Shown: positions 1 through 11,224, numbered from the stretch's first letter. The stretch: DNA of 64,000 nucleotides from Fistularia commersonii (GCA_037954325.1 JBBMNZ010000014.1:11878956-11942955); one strand, 5' to 3'. Notes: generated from the letters alone by a model not told the origin. Translations and numbers: made by a program.

Positions 1-595
1 GGAATGGTGAGGCTACAGAGTGGAGATAAGGAAGGTGGGAGATTTTAAGTACTTGTGGTCAGCAGTCCAGAGTTATGGGGAGTGTGAAAAAGAGATGAAG
101 AAAGCAGGTTGGAGCAGGTGGAGAAAAGTGTCAGGGGTAATGTGTAATGAGTATCAGCAAAAATGAAAAGTAAGGTGTACAAGACAGTGGTTAGACCAAC
201 AATGCTGTTTGGTTTAGAGACAGCGTCTTTCAGAAAAAGACAGAGAGCACAGCTGGGTGTGAGAGAGATGAAGTTGTTGGGGTTCTTTATGGAAGGATCA
301 GGAATGAGTCCATCAGAGGAACAGCACATGTCAGAGGAGATCAAATCAGAGAGGCCAGAGTGAGATGGTTTGGTCATGTCCAGAATTGAGATATTGAATA
401 TATTGGTAGAAGGATGCTGGAGTTGGAACTGCTAAGCAGGAGGCCTAGACCAAACAGAAGATTTTTGGGTTGTGAAAGAGGACATTAAGTTAGTTGGTAT
501 GAGAGAAGAAGATAGAGTGAGATGGGTGAAATGGAGTTTTATTCGCTGTGGGGACCCCTGAAGAGAGTAATCAAATGAAAAGAAGAAGTAGAAAG
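1..595 (+). mobile_element. RTE-like LINE, 3' terminal fragment
   Basis: This is a decayed 3' end of the same RTE-type non-LTR retrotransposon as the copy at 2199-5885. The reading frame at 163-363 contains VYKTVVRPTMLFGLET followed by a region ending in a variant of the RIRNE-IRGTA motif. These lie downstream of the reverse transcriptase core in such elements. The DNA then continues through remnants of the C-terminal arginine-rich tail (IRCGDP-like at about 545-562) to a purine-rich end near 595. Frames are broken by stops and shifts, so no protein is made. It enters from the left window edge, so its 5' extent is unknown. Confidence 0.8.
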
Positions 596-2179
596 ATTTG
601 TATGTACTGGTGTTACATACAAATGAATGCCAGATTTGGCTGTATATGAAAAAAGAAAAAAAAATCAGGAGTAATTAAACAACTGAATTCAGGAGCCATT
701 AGCAAAACGCATTGATCAATGGCCTAGTAGTTTGAAATTCTGCATCAGGAGATGCAATTTAACTTTTTTTGACAACAAACTAACTCCTAATTTGAAAATT
801 CCGTCAACAACAAACCCACTCCTAATTCAAAAATTCTGACTATGTGATATGACTAAGTAAAGAGAATTCTACTTAAAAGAAAATTCCAAAGGATTAAATC
901 CAGAAAAAAAAAAAATGTTGGTGCGACATACAGACATCATCTGTATTTTTGTAAATTGTCGTGTAGACGTGCCACAGATCTAATCTGAAAGATTTGGCCT
1001 TTGGCCGATTAGAACCAAAATGAGAACATCAATGATCAGTATTGAGATAAAAGATCTTTCAATGATCATTGTGATATATGTACACATACATCGGGCAGTG
1101 CACTTAATTAGCCATCAGAATGAAATATCAGTGCTTTTTTTTTTCCTCCTTTTTAATCTGTGGGCATGTTCCAGCACTTTACTAGTTATATCAATTTAAT
1201 TTAAAGGACAAGTGGATCATATTAAACTCACACAACTGTAGTTACTCAGAACAAGCTGCAGTTTAATTAGAAACTCTTGGCTCCATTGTGACGGGGGGGC
1301 TGAGGGAAGAATGAGGAGGTGGTAGCAGCCCAGATTGAGTACTCTGTCTTCAGAATCATTTAGTGGGAGAGAACCAAGGAAGAAACCTTGTTAAGGAAAG
1401 AAAGGCGTGGGGGCCAAAGTAGGAGATTGATTGTATAAGAAGACTTACATGGGAGGAGATAAGAACAAGTCTGCAGGTCTTTACTTAGCCTGGTGGTTTC
1501 ACTTATCAGCTTATCACTTATCAGCTACCTGCTGCAGGGACATCAGCTGTCAAAGTCTTCAGCTGAAGGGAAACAGGTCAGATGTGCCAACACATTAGCT
1601 ACTAAACAAGCTAAATATGTCGGCTGGATGGTTTGTAGCTTATCTACAGGATAACAAGCTCACCAATGGTATTGACGCCAATAGTGGCCTCGCTGGACTA
1701 GCAGCTGTATTGAGTAAATGCCATAATGCTCCCATGATGTTTTGCTATGGGGGGAGTTTGGCCACTACTGCCAGCTCGCATGTGGTTTCGCTGCGTAATG
1801 AAATATGTCTCTCTTGATGTATGGCTGCAGGAGAAGCCCAAATCGAAAATTGAATCACACTAACTTAATTTGTGGTCGGGGCAATCAACTTACTTGTTTT
1901 GGCTGTAGTGCTGACGATGAATTCATCTTTCTGACAAAGCTGTCACAGCAGCATTAAGGGGGTGGAAGAGAGAATATGTGTATGTGTGTGTATTTACGTA
2001 CCGTATACAGTGTATTGTGTTTGTGTGCAAGTATTCTGAATTGGTTCACTGTGGATAAGTATTAAACCAAGGAATTTCTTGCCAGTATGTTGATAAACTC
2101 AAAGTATTATATCTGCACATTGACATCCTTTATCTGTACGTATTTGCATCCAATAACAAAAAATTATTTTCTAAATGTT
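596..2179. other. Gene-free stretch, nothing recognised
   Basis: AT-rich sequence with no reading frame that I recognise and no clear repeat borders. A short TG/TA-rich patch occurs near 1978-2025. The open frame at 1617-1817 (66 codons) has no recognisable motif and is treated as chance. Confidence 0.5.
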
Positions 2180-2198
2180 ACATCTCAATGTTTCTGCA
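2180..2198. repeat. Left target-site duplication of RTE LINE
   Basis: The 19 bases ACATCTCAATGTTTCTGCA are repeated, with two differences, at 5886-5904. The two copies bracket the RTE element and mark its original insertion site. Length and position fit target-primed reverse transcription. Confidence 0.85.
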
Positions 2199-2437
2199 AT
2201 GCAGCCTCAGGGCGGCACGGGCCAGTGTCTCCCTGAGCCGGTCTAAAGCCCAGATAAATGCAAAGGGTCGGGTACGGAAGGGCATCTGGCCAAAACCAAA
2301 CATGCAAATCAAACCTAATAATCTCATAGCGGATCAGTCGAGGCCCAGGTTAACAATGATCACTATTGGTACGAATGACCTACAGGATACCGGTGGAAAT
2401 TGGGCGACTGTGAGTCGAAGAAGGAGAGGATGAAGGC

Positions 2438-2806
2438 GTGTTCCGGAAGCAGACACAAAAGAGGAAAGGCAAGAGTCTGGGACCGAGAGTAGGGACTTTG
2501 AATATCGGGACTATGACAGGAAAAGGTGAAGAGCTGGTTGACATGATGCAGAGAAGGAAGGTGGATATACTGTGTGTCCAGGAGACCAGGTGGAAAGGTA
2601 GTAAGACTAGAAGCTTTGGAGCAGGCTTTAAGTTGTATTGTGATGGTACTGATAGGAAGAGAATAGGGTTGGAGTTATCTTGAAGAAGGAGTTTGTTAGG
2701 AATGTTCTGGAGGTGAAAAGAATAAGTCAGATAGACTTATAAGTCTGAAACTAGAAATTAAAGGTATGATGCTCAGTGTTGTTTGTGGCTATGCCCCGCA
2801 TCATCC
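2438..2806 (+). pseudogene. RTE LINE endonuclease, N-terminal part (broken)
   Basis: The frame contains GTLNIGTMTGKGEELVDMM, KVDILCVQETRWKG and, after a frame change, VVCGYAP. These are the first blocks of an exonuclease/endonuclease/phosphatase (APE-like) fold: the N of the GTLN block and the E of QETRWKG are the metal-binding residues expected in that family. The reading frame stops at about 2683 and is then cut by the hAT element starting at 2807. In an intact element this domain nicks target DNA to prime reverse transcription. Confidence 0.85.
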
Positions 2807-3982
2807 CAGTGACATGCGGTGAGGTTCATGGCTGTCGAGGCACTGACGTCATCACAGTCAGATTTACAAACATATGAACCCTACAGAGTAGCTTATTCAC
2901 CATTTTATTGGCAACAGTTAACGCGTTTTGTTTGAAATATCATATCAGCATTCTTTACATATACAAACTGTAGCATAGAAAAAAAAGCACATTTAAAAAA
3001 AACTGTATTATCTCTTACCTTTACTTAAAAATGGAAGTCCATGCGCCGCTCCTTCCGAAGAAAAGCATCGATAACTTGCTTGTAGAAGTCTTCCTTATCT
3101 TTCTTAAGTTTTGAAAGTCTCTCTGTCACAATGGAAATCGCTGCCAGTGAAGACAGTCGTCCTTGATCGGTCCTGTTCCGACTGTATGTTTTGAGTCTTT
3201 TCGGTGCCGAGACTGACCGCTCCACCGATGCTGTCGTAGCCGGAACGGTGACCACCGGCCGGAGCAACTTTGTCGCCTCATGCACAGTTTGCGATCCTTC
3301 TGGGCCAAAAAAATGAGAGGCTGCCCAGGAGATTTGCATTCATCCCTCACCGTTTGTGAGCTATACAGCCCGATGAGATCGGGAAAAAAAAAATAACTGG
3401 ATGGCCGCACTTGACTTGCTAACTGTTATTCCTTGCTATTGCTAATTCTCTTATTCTGTAGCCGAGTAGTAAGAAGGATCCCTGGGATCAGCGGTGCCCC
3501 CTACCAGGAGGCACCGTCACGGCGTGCCTCACTTAATGTCCCTTCGCAGTCGTTTTGTGATTACAGGAAACACGTTACGGTTGTTGAAGAAAAACATTAT
3601 ACACATCAGCTAAACTTAGGAAATTTAGTTCATATTAAAAGTGTTTTTTTAATAGTGACATACACAGAAACAGCAATGTGGTATCAGTGTATGGCGTGCC
3701 AGCACAGTTAGCATAATAATTGTGCAATCCATAGTGGGCTCAGCTGGTTGCTGTGTCACCGCATGACTCTTCTTTATATTTGAACGGTAAATGTGACTTT
3801 TCTTTTCAGTGATTTTGAAAAAAATTAAATAAAAATGATGATGTTGAGTGGAAAATAACTTTATAGAACAAATCATTGAATAAATATAACCATTTAATTT
3901 ATTTTTTCATTTTACATTTCTTTCTTTGCATGATGACAGGTGAGGCTCGGCCTCCCCTGCCTCTACTGGCTGCACGTCACTG
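2807..3982 (-). mobile_element. hAT DNA transposon inserted in the LINE
   Basis: The segment begins CAGTGACATGC and ends GCACGTCACTG, giving imperfect terminal inverted repeats (CAGTGACATGC against CAGTGACGTGC). It interrupts the LINE endonuclease frame exactly between the AP residues and the following VGCELEE block. On the minus strand it encodes a hAT transposase C-terminus. I could not find a clean 8-bp target-site duplication: the flanks are CATCATCC on the left and GTGGGATG on the right. The borders are set by the inverted repeats and by resumption of the LINE coding sequence. Confidence 0.8.
3025..3339 (-). pseudogene. hAT transposase C-terminal dimerisation domain (remnant)
   Basis: The minus-strand frame of 104 codons contains VVTVPATTASVERSVSAPKR followed by LKTYSRNRTDQGRLSSLAAI and a lysine-rich FYKQVIDAF tail. 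The P-A-T-x-A-S-x-E-R-S core and the R-N...Q-x-R-L-S-x-L block are hallmarks of the hAT C-terminal dimerisation domain. The usual ERSFS is changed to ERSVS. The N-terminal zinc-finger and most of the catalytic domain are missing or unrecognisable, so it is a non-functional fossil. It ends with a stop at the transposase's normal C-terminus. Confidence 0.88.
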
Positions 3983-4784
3983 GTGGGATGTGAGTTAGAG
4001 GAGAACGAGAAGTTCTGCAATGAGTTAGATGAAGTGATGCAGAATATCCCCAGAGATGAGAGAGTGGTAATTGGTGCAGCAGACTTCAATGGGCATGTTG
4101 ATGCAGGCAATAGAGGGGATGACGAAGTCATGGACAGATTTGGTATACAGGATAGGAGTACAGAGGGACAGATGGTGGTAGACTTTGAAAAAAGGATGGA
4201 AATGGCTGTAGAGTACACTTTTTTTCAGAAAAGACAGGAACATAGGGTAACTTATAGGAGCAGAGGTAGGAGCACGCAGGTAGACTATATCTTGTATAGA
4301 CAAGGCAACCTGAAAGAGATCAGTGATTGCCAAGTAGTTGTAGGTGAGCGTGTAGCCAGACAGCATAGGATGGTTGTTTGCATGATGACTCTGGTGACAA
4401 GGAAGAGGAAAAAGGCAGTGCAGAGGACAAAGTGGTGGGACCTGAAAAGGTAGGAGTGTTGTATGGTTTTCAGGGAGGAGTTGAGAGAGCCTCTGGGCGG
4501 TCAGGGTGAGCTTCCAGATGATTGGACAATAACAGCTAGTGTTATCAGGGAGACAGGTAGAAGAGTACTTGGTGTGTCATCTGGAAGGAAAGTAGATAAA
4601 GAGACCTGGTGGTGGAATGAGGAAGTGCAGGATAGTATACAGAAAAAGCAGTTAGCAAAGAAGAAGTGGGATACTGAGAGGACTGAAGAGAACAGACAGG
4701 GGTACAAGGAGATACAACGTAAGGTAAAGATGGAATGTGCATTAAAGAAATGCGGTTGTGGCAGAGTAAAGGGGATATTGCGAC
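3983..4784 (+). pseudogene. RTE LINE endonuclease C-terminal part and linker (broken)
   Basis: This is the continuation of the endonuclease after the hAT insertion. It carries VGCELEENEKF, then RVVIGAADFNGHV (normally GADLNGHVG, with one extra residue here), then RVTYRSRGRSTQVDYIL. The N-G-H and S-T-Q-V-D-Y blocks are catalytic-core motifs of AP-type endonucleases. A TAG at 4451 interrupts the frame. The same frame resumes at 4463 with a conserved linker (WWWNEEVQDSIQKKQLAKKK). The frame is lost near 4785, where a large internal deletion joins the linker directly to RT motif NYRGIKLMSHTMK. Confidence 0.85.
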
Positions 4785-5876
4785 AATTATAGAGGGATAA
4801 AGTTGATGAGCCATACAATGAAGTTATGGGAAAGAGTAGTGGAAACTAGACTGAGAGCAGAAGTCAGCATTTGTGAACAGCAGTATGGCTTCATGCCTAG
4901 AAAGAGTACTACAAATGCAGTATTTGCTTTGGTAATGCTAATAGAGAAGTACAGAGAAGGCCAGAGGGACCTGCATTGCGCTTTTGTAGACCCGGAAAAA
5001 TCACATGACAGGGTGCCAAGAGAGGAACTGTGGTATTGTATGAGGAAGTCTGGAGAAGCAGAGAAGTATGTTTGACTGGTGCAGGACATGCATGCTGGCT
5101 GGGAAATAGTTGTGAGGTATGCTGTAGGGGTAACAGAGAAGTTCAAGGAGAAGTTCAAGGTGGAGGTTGGACTTCATCAGGGATCAGCTCTTAGCCCCTT
5201 CTTGTTTGCAATGATGATGGACACGCTCACAGATGAGGTTAGACAGGTTAGACAATCTCCATGGACCATTATTTTCGCAAGCAACATTGGGATCTGTTGT
5301 GAGAGCAGGGAACAGGTTGAAGAAAATCTTGAGAGGTGGAGGTATGCTCTGGAAAGGAGAGGAATGAAAGTTGGTCACATTAAGACAGAGTACATGAGTG
5401 TGAACGAGAGGAGCCCGGGTGGAAGGGTAAGGCTACAGGGTATGGTGAGAACAGTGGTGAGACCAGCGATGCTGTATGGCCTGGAACCGGAAACAATGAC
5501 GAAAAGACAGGTGGCAGAGCTAGAGGTCGCAGGGATGAAGATGCCACGTTTTTCTTTGGGAGTGACGAGGATGGATAGGATCAGGAATGAGTCTATCAGA
5601 GGAACAACACATGTTAGCTGTTTTGGAGAGAAGGTCAAAGAAGCCAGACTGAGATGGTTCGGTCATGTACAGAGGAGAGATACTGAATATATTGGTGACT
5701 GATGCTGGAATTGGAGCAACTAGGCAGGAGGTCAAGAGGAAGAACAAAGAGAAGATTTGTGGACATAGTGAGAGAGGATATGAAGGTAGCTGGTGTAATA
5801 GAGGAGGATACAGATAACAGGGTTAGATGGAGAAGGTTGATTTGCTGTGGCAACCCCTGAAGGGAAAAGCCGAAAG
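4785..5876 (+). pseudogene. RTE LINE reverse transcriptase and C-terminal tail (broken)
   Basis: Begins in the middle of the RT domain with NYRGIKLMSHTMKLWER, then EQQYGFMPRKSTT and FVDPEKSHDRVPREELWYCM, where the first catalytic Asp of the F-x-D block is kept. A TGA at 5073 interrupts it. It continues with VEVGLHQGSALSPFLFA. The box that should read F-A-D-D is FASN at about 5275, so both catalytic Asp residues are lost. A 12-base duplication (GAGAAGTTCAAG twice, near 5138-5161) adds EKFK. A second deletion near 5440 joins VRLQG to VRTVVRPAMLYGLE. The tail to 5876 ends in a RLICCGNP-type block. Confidence 0.87.
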
Positions 5877-5885
5877 GAGAAGAAG

Positions 5886-5904
5886 ACATCTTGATGTTTC
5901 TGCA
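5886..5904. repeat. Right target-site duplication of RTE LINE
   Basis: ACATCTTGATGTTTCTGCA, matching 2180-2198 at 17 of 19 positions. It directly abuts the purine-rich 3' end of the element. Confidence 0.85.
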
Positions 5905-8097
5905 TCCAATGAGCAACTACAAATATAAGCACATTACAGATGCTTTGGTTGCCCTGTGGACTAGTTTGGAGAAAATGTGTCAGCCATTGTCAGCATCTAC
6001 AATATGTGTTCATTCCTGTTGCAGTTGAACAGCTTGGCATTAGTGCCTCCAGACTCAAAGCTTCATGTTTGAGCTCAGTTACTCATTAAAGACTTCTTGG
6101 CAAGAAAATAAAATTTTTCTCACACACTCCCTTGTAATTCATCAACATATTGACTTTTTGATTCATCCAGGTTTTGAGACATCTGTCAATGAAATTTCTG
6201 CCCCAATGTCAATATTGTCTGAATGGAAATGTGTTTTTGATTCTCACAACTGAGAAATACCATTTAGAAAAGGCCACGCACAGCCAAACTAGCAGCTGTG
6301 TGAGGCTGTGTTTATGACAGAGCTGCCAGCAGATTGAAACAATAAATTAGGCAAGGAACTTAACTCAATTCCTCTCTGTCCTTGTAAAATACTTATTTTA
6401 TAGGGTTACCCTCTTCATTGTTGTAACGGGAATATCAGAATGCCATCATTGTTAATGAACTCAGAATCCCTATCCCCCTCTGCTACTCCTGTTTCACCAG
6501 CAGAATAAGAATTAGAATGTAGGCAAAAATGAGACTATATGCCTGGTTATCATTTTACAGATGATTTCACAAATAAAGTACAGGATGAGCTCATAGCACT
6601 GAAATCCAATTTCCGCAACCAACCAAAGTTGCCAACTGATGTGCTTGATGCATATTCAAAATGAGTATGGTAATTTTAAACATGACAATAATAGAAATAG
6701 ATATTAAGACAAAAATATGTCGCTCAGAGAGCTACATAATGCAGCTTGTATTTTCATATAGCATCTATAAAGGCCTAGAGTAAATGTCTACATTACCCGG
6801 CACAGTTTATAACGATGTCCCACCATGGCCTGTTTTATCTTAATTCCAGTCATGTCATATAGTTTGATGACAGATCAGAAAGACTGCTTTCTGAAAGTGC
6901 AATATAGAGATCTGCAATTAAAAGATACTACTTTGTATGCTTTGTTTTCTACTGATTTGCAGAAGAATTACCCATTTCAAGAAAGGCACCATTTGAATAT
7001 AAGAGAGAATTTCACCAATTATTGACAAACTGCTGTTGGGCCCGGGCTATTTAAATTTGCACAGGTCTACATTTTTTGGCGTCAGTAGAGGGAATCCTAG
7101 TTAAAGGATAAGTAGATACTCAATGATTGTTGGTCTTCCTTTCTTGTGAGTTATTTTTAACTCATCTAAATTTAGTTGTTAATTGTTGCTATTTTATGCC
7201 AGCTGTAGAGGAGAACAGAACATCTGGAATGTGAAAGATAGCAAAAGCTAGAAGATTTAATGAACCACTGAATGACATCAGCCATTTCCACATAAAATTA
7301 GTTTTAGGAAATTGCCAACCCGTTGTTTTGAACAAATCAAGCTCATACATTAATACGGAAAAAGATAATCGAAAACATGACCTAGCATTATATACATTCA
7401 ATATATTTCATAACTCATTCCTGGAAGTTGTCTGTACATTAGCGCAGGGATTAATGTAGCTCATAAACAAATGTCCACTAGAGCGGGCACAAGTCGATGA
7501 GATGAGTGAGCAGCCCTCAGACATACCTTAACTCAATATAGAGCACATAGCGTTGTCTACTAATTAAAGTTACAGAAATGTTGTTCTCAATATAAAGACT
7601 GTGTTTTGTTGAACATTTACAAGCAGAAGGAAAAAAATTGTCAGAACCAAAAACACACAGCCAAAGCACAAGGACATGGTGTGTGTGTTTGGCTTTATAT
7701 GTTTCTATATGGGTATATATATAAATGTGTGTATATACATATCTATTGAATATAGGGGACATATAGATGACAATATGATCTATTAGAACAACATTGTCCC
7801 CCCTAAATGGCACTCTTAATATATTATCAATTACTTAATTGAGAATTTTTCTCAAGATTTTCATTCCACTGTTCTGTCAGGGAGCAGTTTCACAATCTAA
7901 AACTGTGCGCTGTGCGAAATGTGGCACTGGAACAGCAAAATCAAATAATTTCTAGATCTTTTCCATGAAGACCACAAATACTATTGTGAAGAAGCACTTG
8001 TGGAGTCAGATGTTTGACTTTGTGCCAAGAATACAGAGACAGAGCTCACATTATATTTATACATGACCAAATAGCTTCTAAGAACAGTCCTGGTTCT
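5905..8097. other. Gene-free stretch, nothing recognised
   Basis: AT-rich DNA with short chance frames only (60-98 codons). There is a TATA/GTGTAT-rich patch near 7710-7745. No coding motif, splice-linked exon or element border could be supported. Confidence 0.5.
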
Positions 8098-8105
8098 CCA
8101 TAGTC

Positions 8106-8581
8106 CAGGGGTGGGCAAACTTTTTGGCTCAGGGGCCCCATTGACTTTTAAAATTTGACAAACGGGCACAAGATACTATGCATATAAAAAAAAAACAGTT
8201 GTTTACAGTAGATATCAGACTCGTCTGACATTTGCTTTGAAAATAAAACCAGCTTGGTTTTGAAGGCTCTGACGATTGCTTGCATTTCATGCACAAACCA
8301 GTTTTTCTCTTTTAGCTTCATGTCCAGCTCATCCATGTGAGTCAGTGTGTCCACAGTAAAAGTTAATCACAAAGCCAATCTGTGTCATTCAGTCAAGGAA
8401 AATTCTCAAGTGTTCTCAAGTAGCTCCAAAAATGAAATAATCTCCTGTTTGAGCTCCCACATTCATTGATCCAATCATTCAATCATTCGCATCAAGTATG
8501 AACTCGCCAATCTTTGGCGGGCCAGATTAAAAAGACCAATGGGGCGGATGTGGCCCGCGGGCCGTAGTTTGCCCAACCCTG
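8106..8581. mobile_element. Non-autonomous hAT element (MITE-like)
   Basis: The segment starts CAGGGGTGGGCAAACT and ends AGTTTGCCCAACCCTG, giving 16-bp terminal inverted repeats that differ at one position. The flanking 8-mers CCATAGTC (8098-8105) and CCATAGCC (8582-8589) differ at one base and are the expected 8-bp hAT target-site duplication. CAGGGGTG ends and the GGCCCGCGGGCC subterminal region are characteristic of Charlie-type hAT derivatives. No transposase was recognised within the 476 bp. Confidence 0.9.
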
Positions 8582-8589
8582 CCATAGCC

Positions 8590-9354
8590 CAACAGCAACC
8601 CCCAGACACGGCTGTGTGCTGTTCCTGGGCCCACAATCACATGTAATATGTAAGGTGGGAGATACTCCTGTCATTGCACCAGCATTCCTGTCAGATTTAA
8701 GAACTGGTTACATACAGGATTTTTTCTGCCTGCATGTGATGCTCGTTGATTAGCTGGGGTCTCCATTCCAGCACGCTGGCACAAGCTCAAGATAGAATGC
8801 TTAAAAATGCCATCCCGTGTAGTGTGAGCACAGCCTTCACTCCTCTTGTGGAAATATTTTCCCCCAACCCCTCTCATTCATACATGTGTCTTGCCATGGG
8901 CTTGTTGGTTACTTCAGCAACCACTACTCAAGATACTGGCATAGCTTCCCCCGGTGCTCAGCCTGTCCAATGGGGGACGGATCTTTCCAAAACCACCAAG
9001 GATTCAAAAAAATTCCCTGTGATGTGTAGTTGAAAGAAGGTCAGTCTGTCACACTGCCTTTCATAAGTGTAAGAAAAGGAAAAAGAGAAACTCGGGTCCA
9101 TAATCAACACTGTGTGTAGAGTGGAGCCCAATTATATGAAGCTGGCATCACATCACCTCAAGCATCTGCTCTGGCTTGAGGTGAAACTATGTAATTACCC
9201 ACCCAGGGTCCAGCACACTCCACCTCTGCCTACCACCCATTCAGAATTGCACCCAGCTCTGATGCTTGTCCTTGCAGGGGGTCAGTCTACAGGATATCAG
9301 CTCAACATTGTTTATCCAGGGCTATGTTTGTCTGAGTTGTTCTGATATGAAATT
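8590..9354. other. Gene-free stretch, nothing recognised
   Basis: Short frames (60-95 codons) overlap on both strands and show no family motif. No repeat borders were found. Confidence 0.45.
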
Positions 9355-9362
9355 GCTAAGTA

Positions 9363-10110
9363 TGATGGTTCTTAACCTGGGTTCGAGTGAACCCCAGGAG
9401 GTCAAGACACACACCCAACTCATATAAGCATATAAGTTGTGAGGACACGCCCCGCTTGTCCACCACTGGCTGCAGGTGATCACGCTACATAGCTTGGCCT
9501 ATTTGTGCTGTAGGGATTTTGGTGCACTCAGTAGTCATCCTCTGATTGTCATAGTGGTACGTCGTTTCCTTTCTTTCTTAATATTTGAATCCCTTCATAC
9601 TATATATGTCGAGCGAGCAAAAAACTAAAGTGGTGAGATGAATATGCACAATATGGATTTGGAACATGATGGGCGTCAGCGACCTAACTGCATGATTTGC
9701 AATGCCAAGTTGAGCAATTCTAGAATGGCACCGGCAAAGCAATATGTTTGTTAGCAATCCTTTTTGAGGATGCTGGACATAAAAATGAAGAAAAGGAACA
9801 GATTTTGTTGCAAAAATGACATGAGAGTGGCACTTGTCAAGGTGAAGCCGTGCATTTCTCAACTGGTCTCTCAAAGGCAACAGTAGAAGTCACACTTATT
9901 TGCAGTACTCATTCATTATAATGTTTTTATTTTTGTGTGAAAATCATGTTTTGCTGGTTTTGTTCTTTGAACACAGTGATGAGGAATAAAACACATACCT
10001 ATCTATTGAATTTGAAAAAAAAAAAAAGATCACATTTTATTTTTCTAATAAAGAACAGTTTGGTGAAAACTGGTGGGGTTCAGTACCTCCAACAAGGTTA
10101 AAAACCACTG
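9363..10110 (+). mobile_element. Internally deleted hAT transposon with BED finger remnant
   Basis: The ends are TGATGGTTCTTAACCTGG and, on the opposite strand, CAGTGGTTTTTAACCTTG, forming degenerate inverted repeats. They are flanked by GCTAAGTA (9355-9362) and GCTGAGTA (10111-10118), an 8-bp target-site duplication with one change. Inside, the plus strand reads RQRPNCMICNAKLSNSRMAP (about 9670-9735), the C-x2-C half of a BED-type zinc finger. A short distance on comes VALVKVKPCISQLVSQRQQ (about 9828-9884), which resembles the extreme C-terminus of ZBED5/SCAND3-like hAT transposases. The catalytic middle is absent, so this is a deletion derivative. The frame is broken by stops. Confidence 0.82.
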
Positions 10111-10118
10111 GCTGAGTA

Positions 10119-11224
10119 GATCCACAGTATATTATCATCACAGCACAATCCCAATCCTAAATCTGTTAAAAACAAGTGTATCGTTGCATTCTCGTCTAAA
10201 AAAATAAAGGATAAAATGATGATCAGTCACAAAATGTACATACCCATAGAGGTGCCAAAGAGGCTAAAGCTGTATTGATTTCATGGCCATTTAGAGTAAA
10301 AGAAATTTGGAAGGAGGGATTCTAGTAATAATCATTTGGAACCTCCTTTACTCCATCATTTGTCAGAGCTGCTTCCTGTGTGTCATTGAGGCTCTAATTT
10401 AATTTCTTTAGCAAAGAGACTTTTTTGCAATGCTTACAAATAATAAATGTCTAATATAATGATCTAAATAATTTCTAGAGTCTTACTATTTTACATTACT
10501 TCACTTGACTGTTCAATATTTCAAAATGAAAAAAATACAGTTGCTTAAATTATAGTCCTTTTGGGTTACAAGTATTGATCATTATTGTATCTAGTTTTTT
10601 CAGTGATTGTTCCAGTGGTTGTTGAAGTAATCTGATAAAAATATATAAAATAAGGAAAAAAAATATTTTTTTTTAATTTAAATATGCTCTAAAGTGTTCA
10701 ACAACATGTTTATCGTATAATTATTTAATCATAGAATTCTACATGGCACCTTGCGGTCTAATCAGTATGATCCATATTATACCTTCACTCTTTCAGAAGG
10801 CAGCTTAATGTGCCAGTACTTTATGAAAAAGTCTAAAGTGAGTTTTAAACACTATATTTTCTGTCCTTATTAAGGTAACTTTTGCTCATGCACATTACTC
10901 CTGGGGTTTGGGGTATATTTGGAGGATTCTAAGGACAAAGGCAAGGTGTATCAAGGTGGTAAAAGACAGTGAGTAAAAGCAAACTTAATCTACTCCTACA
11001 CACATGGCTGCTTTCCTGGAGGAAAATATCCATCTCAAGACAACCACTGTAATTAAATTGTTCTACCATCAGTTCTACTTTGGGTAATAACAGTTTTTTT
11101 GTTGAAATCATTTAAGAATACGTGTAATTTTTTAATGTGCTTTTCTATCATTGATAGAGCTTTTCCAGAAAAAAAAAAGTTTTGTTTGAATTTTAAACAA
11201 CTGTTTTACCTAAGACCATCACAA
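10119..11224. other. Gene-free AT-rich stretch
   Basis: Long A/T runs and no frame of note. No element borders were seen. Confidence 0.5.

Larger units (their letters stand above)
2199..5885 (+). mobile_element. RTE-like non-LTR retrotransposon, decayed, with nested hAT insertion
   Basis: A single LINE copy bounded by imperfect 19-bp target-site duplications. From 5' to 3' it has a GC-rich leader with a GGGCATCTGGC-type segment (2199-2437), an AP-type endonuclease domain split by a hAT insertion (2438-2806 and 3983-4450), a linker (4463-4784), a reverse transcriptase region (4785-5700) and a short C-terminal tail ending in CCCCTGAAGGGAAAAGCCGAAAGGAGAAGAAG. Family knowledge places APE-endonuclease plus RT elements of this layout in the RTE clade, common in fish; the clade name is my recognition, not a search. 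The copy is dead: it has in-frame stops at 4451 and 5073, a frame change near 4785, two internal deletions and a lost catalytic Asp pair. Confidence 0.85.
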
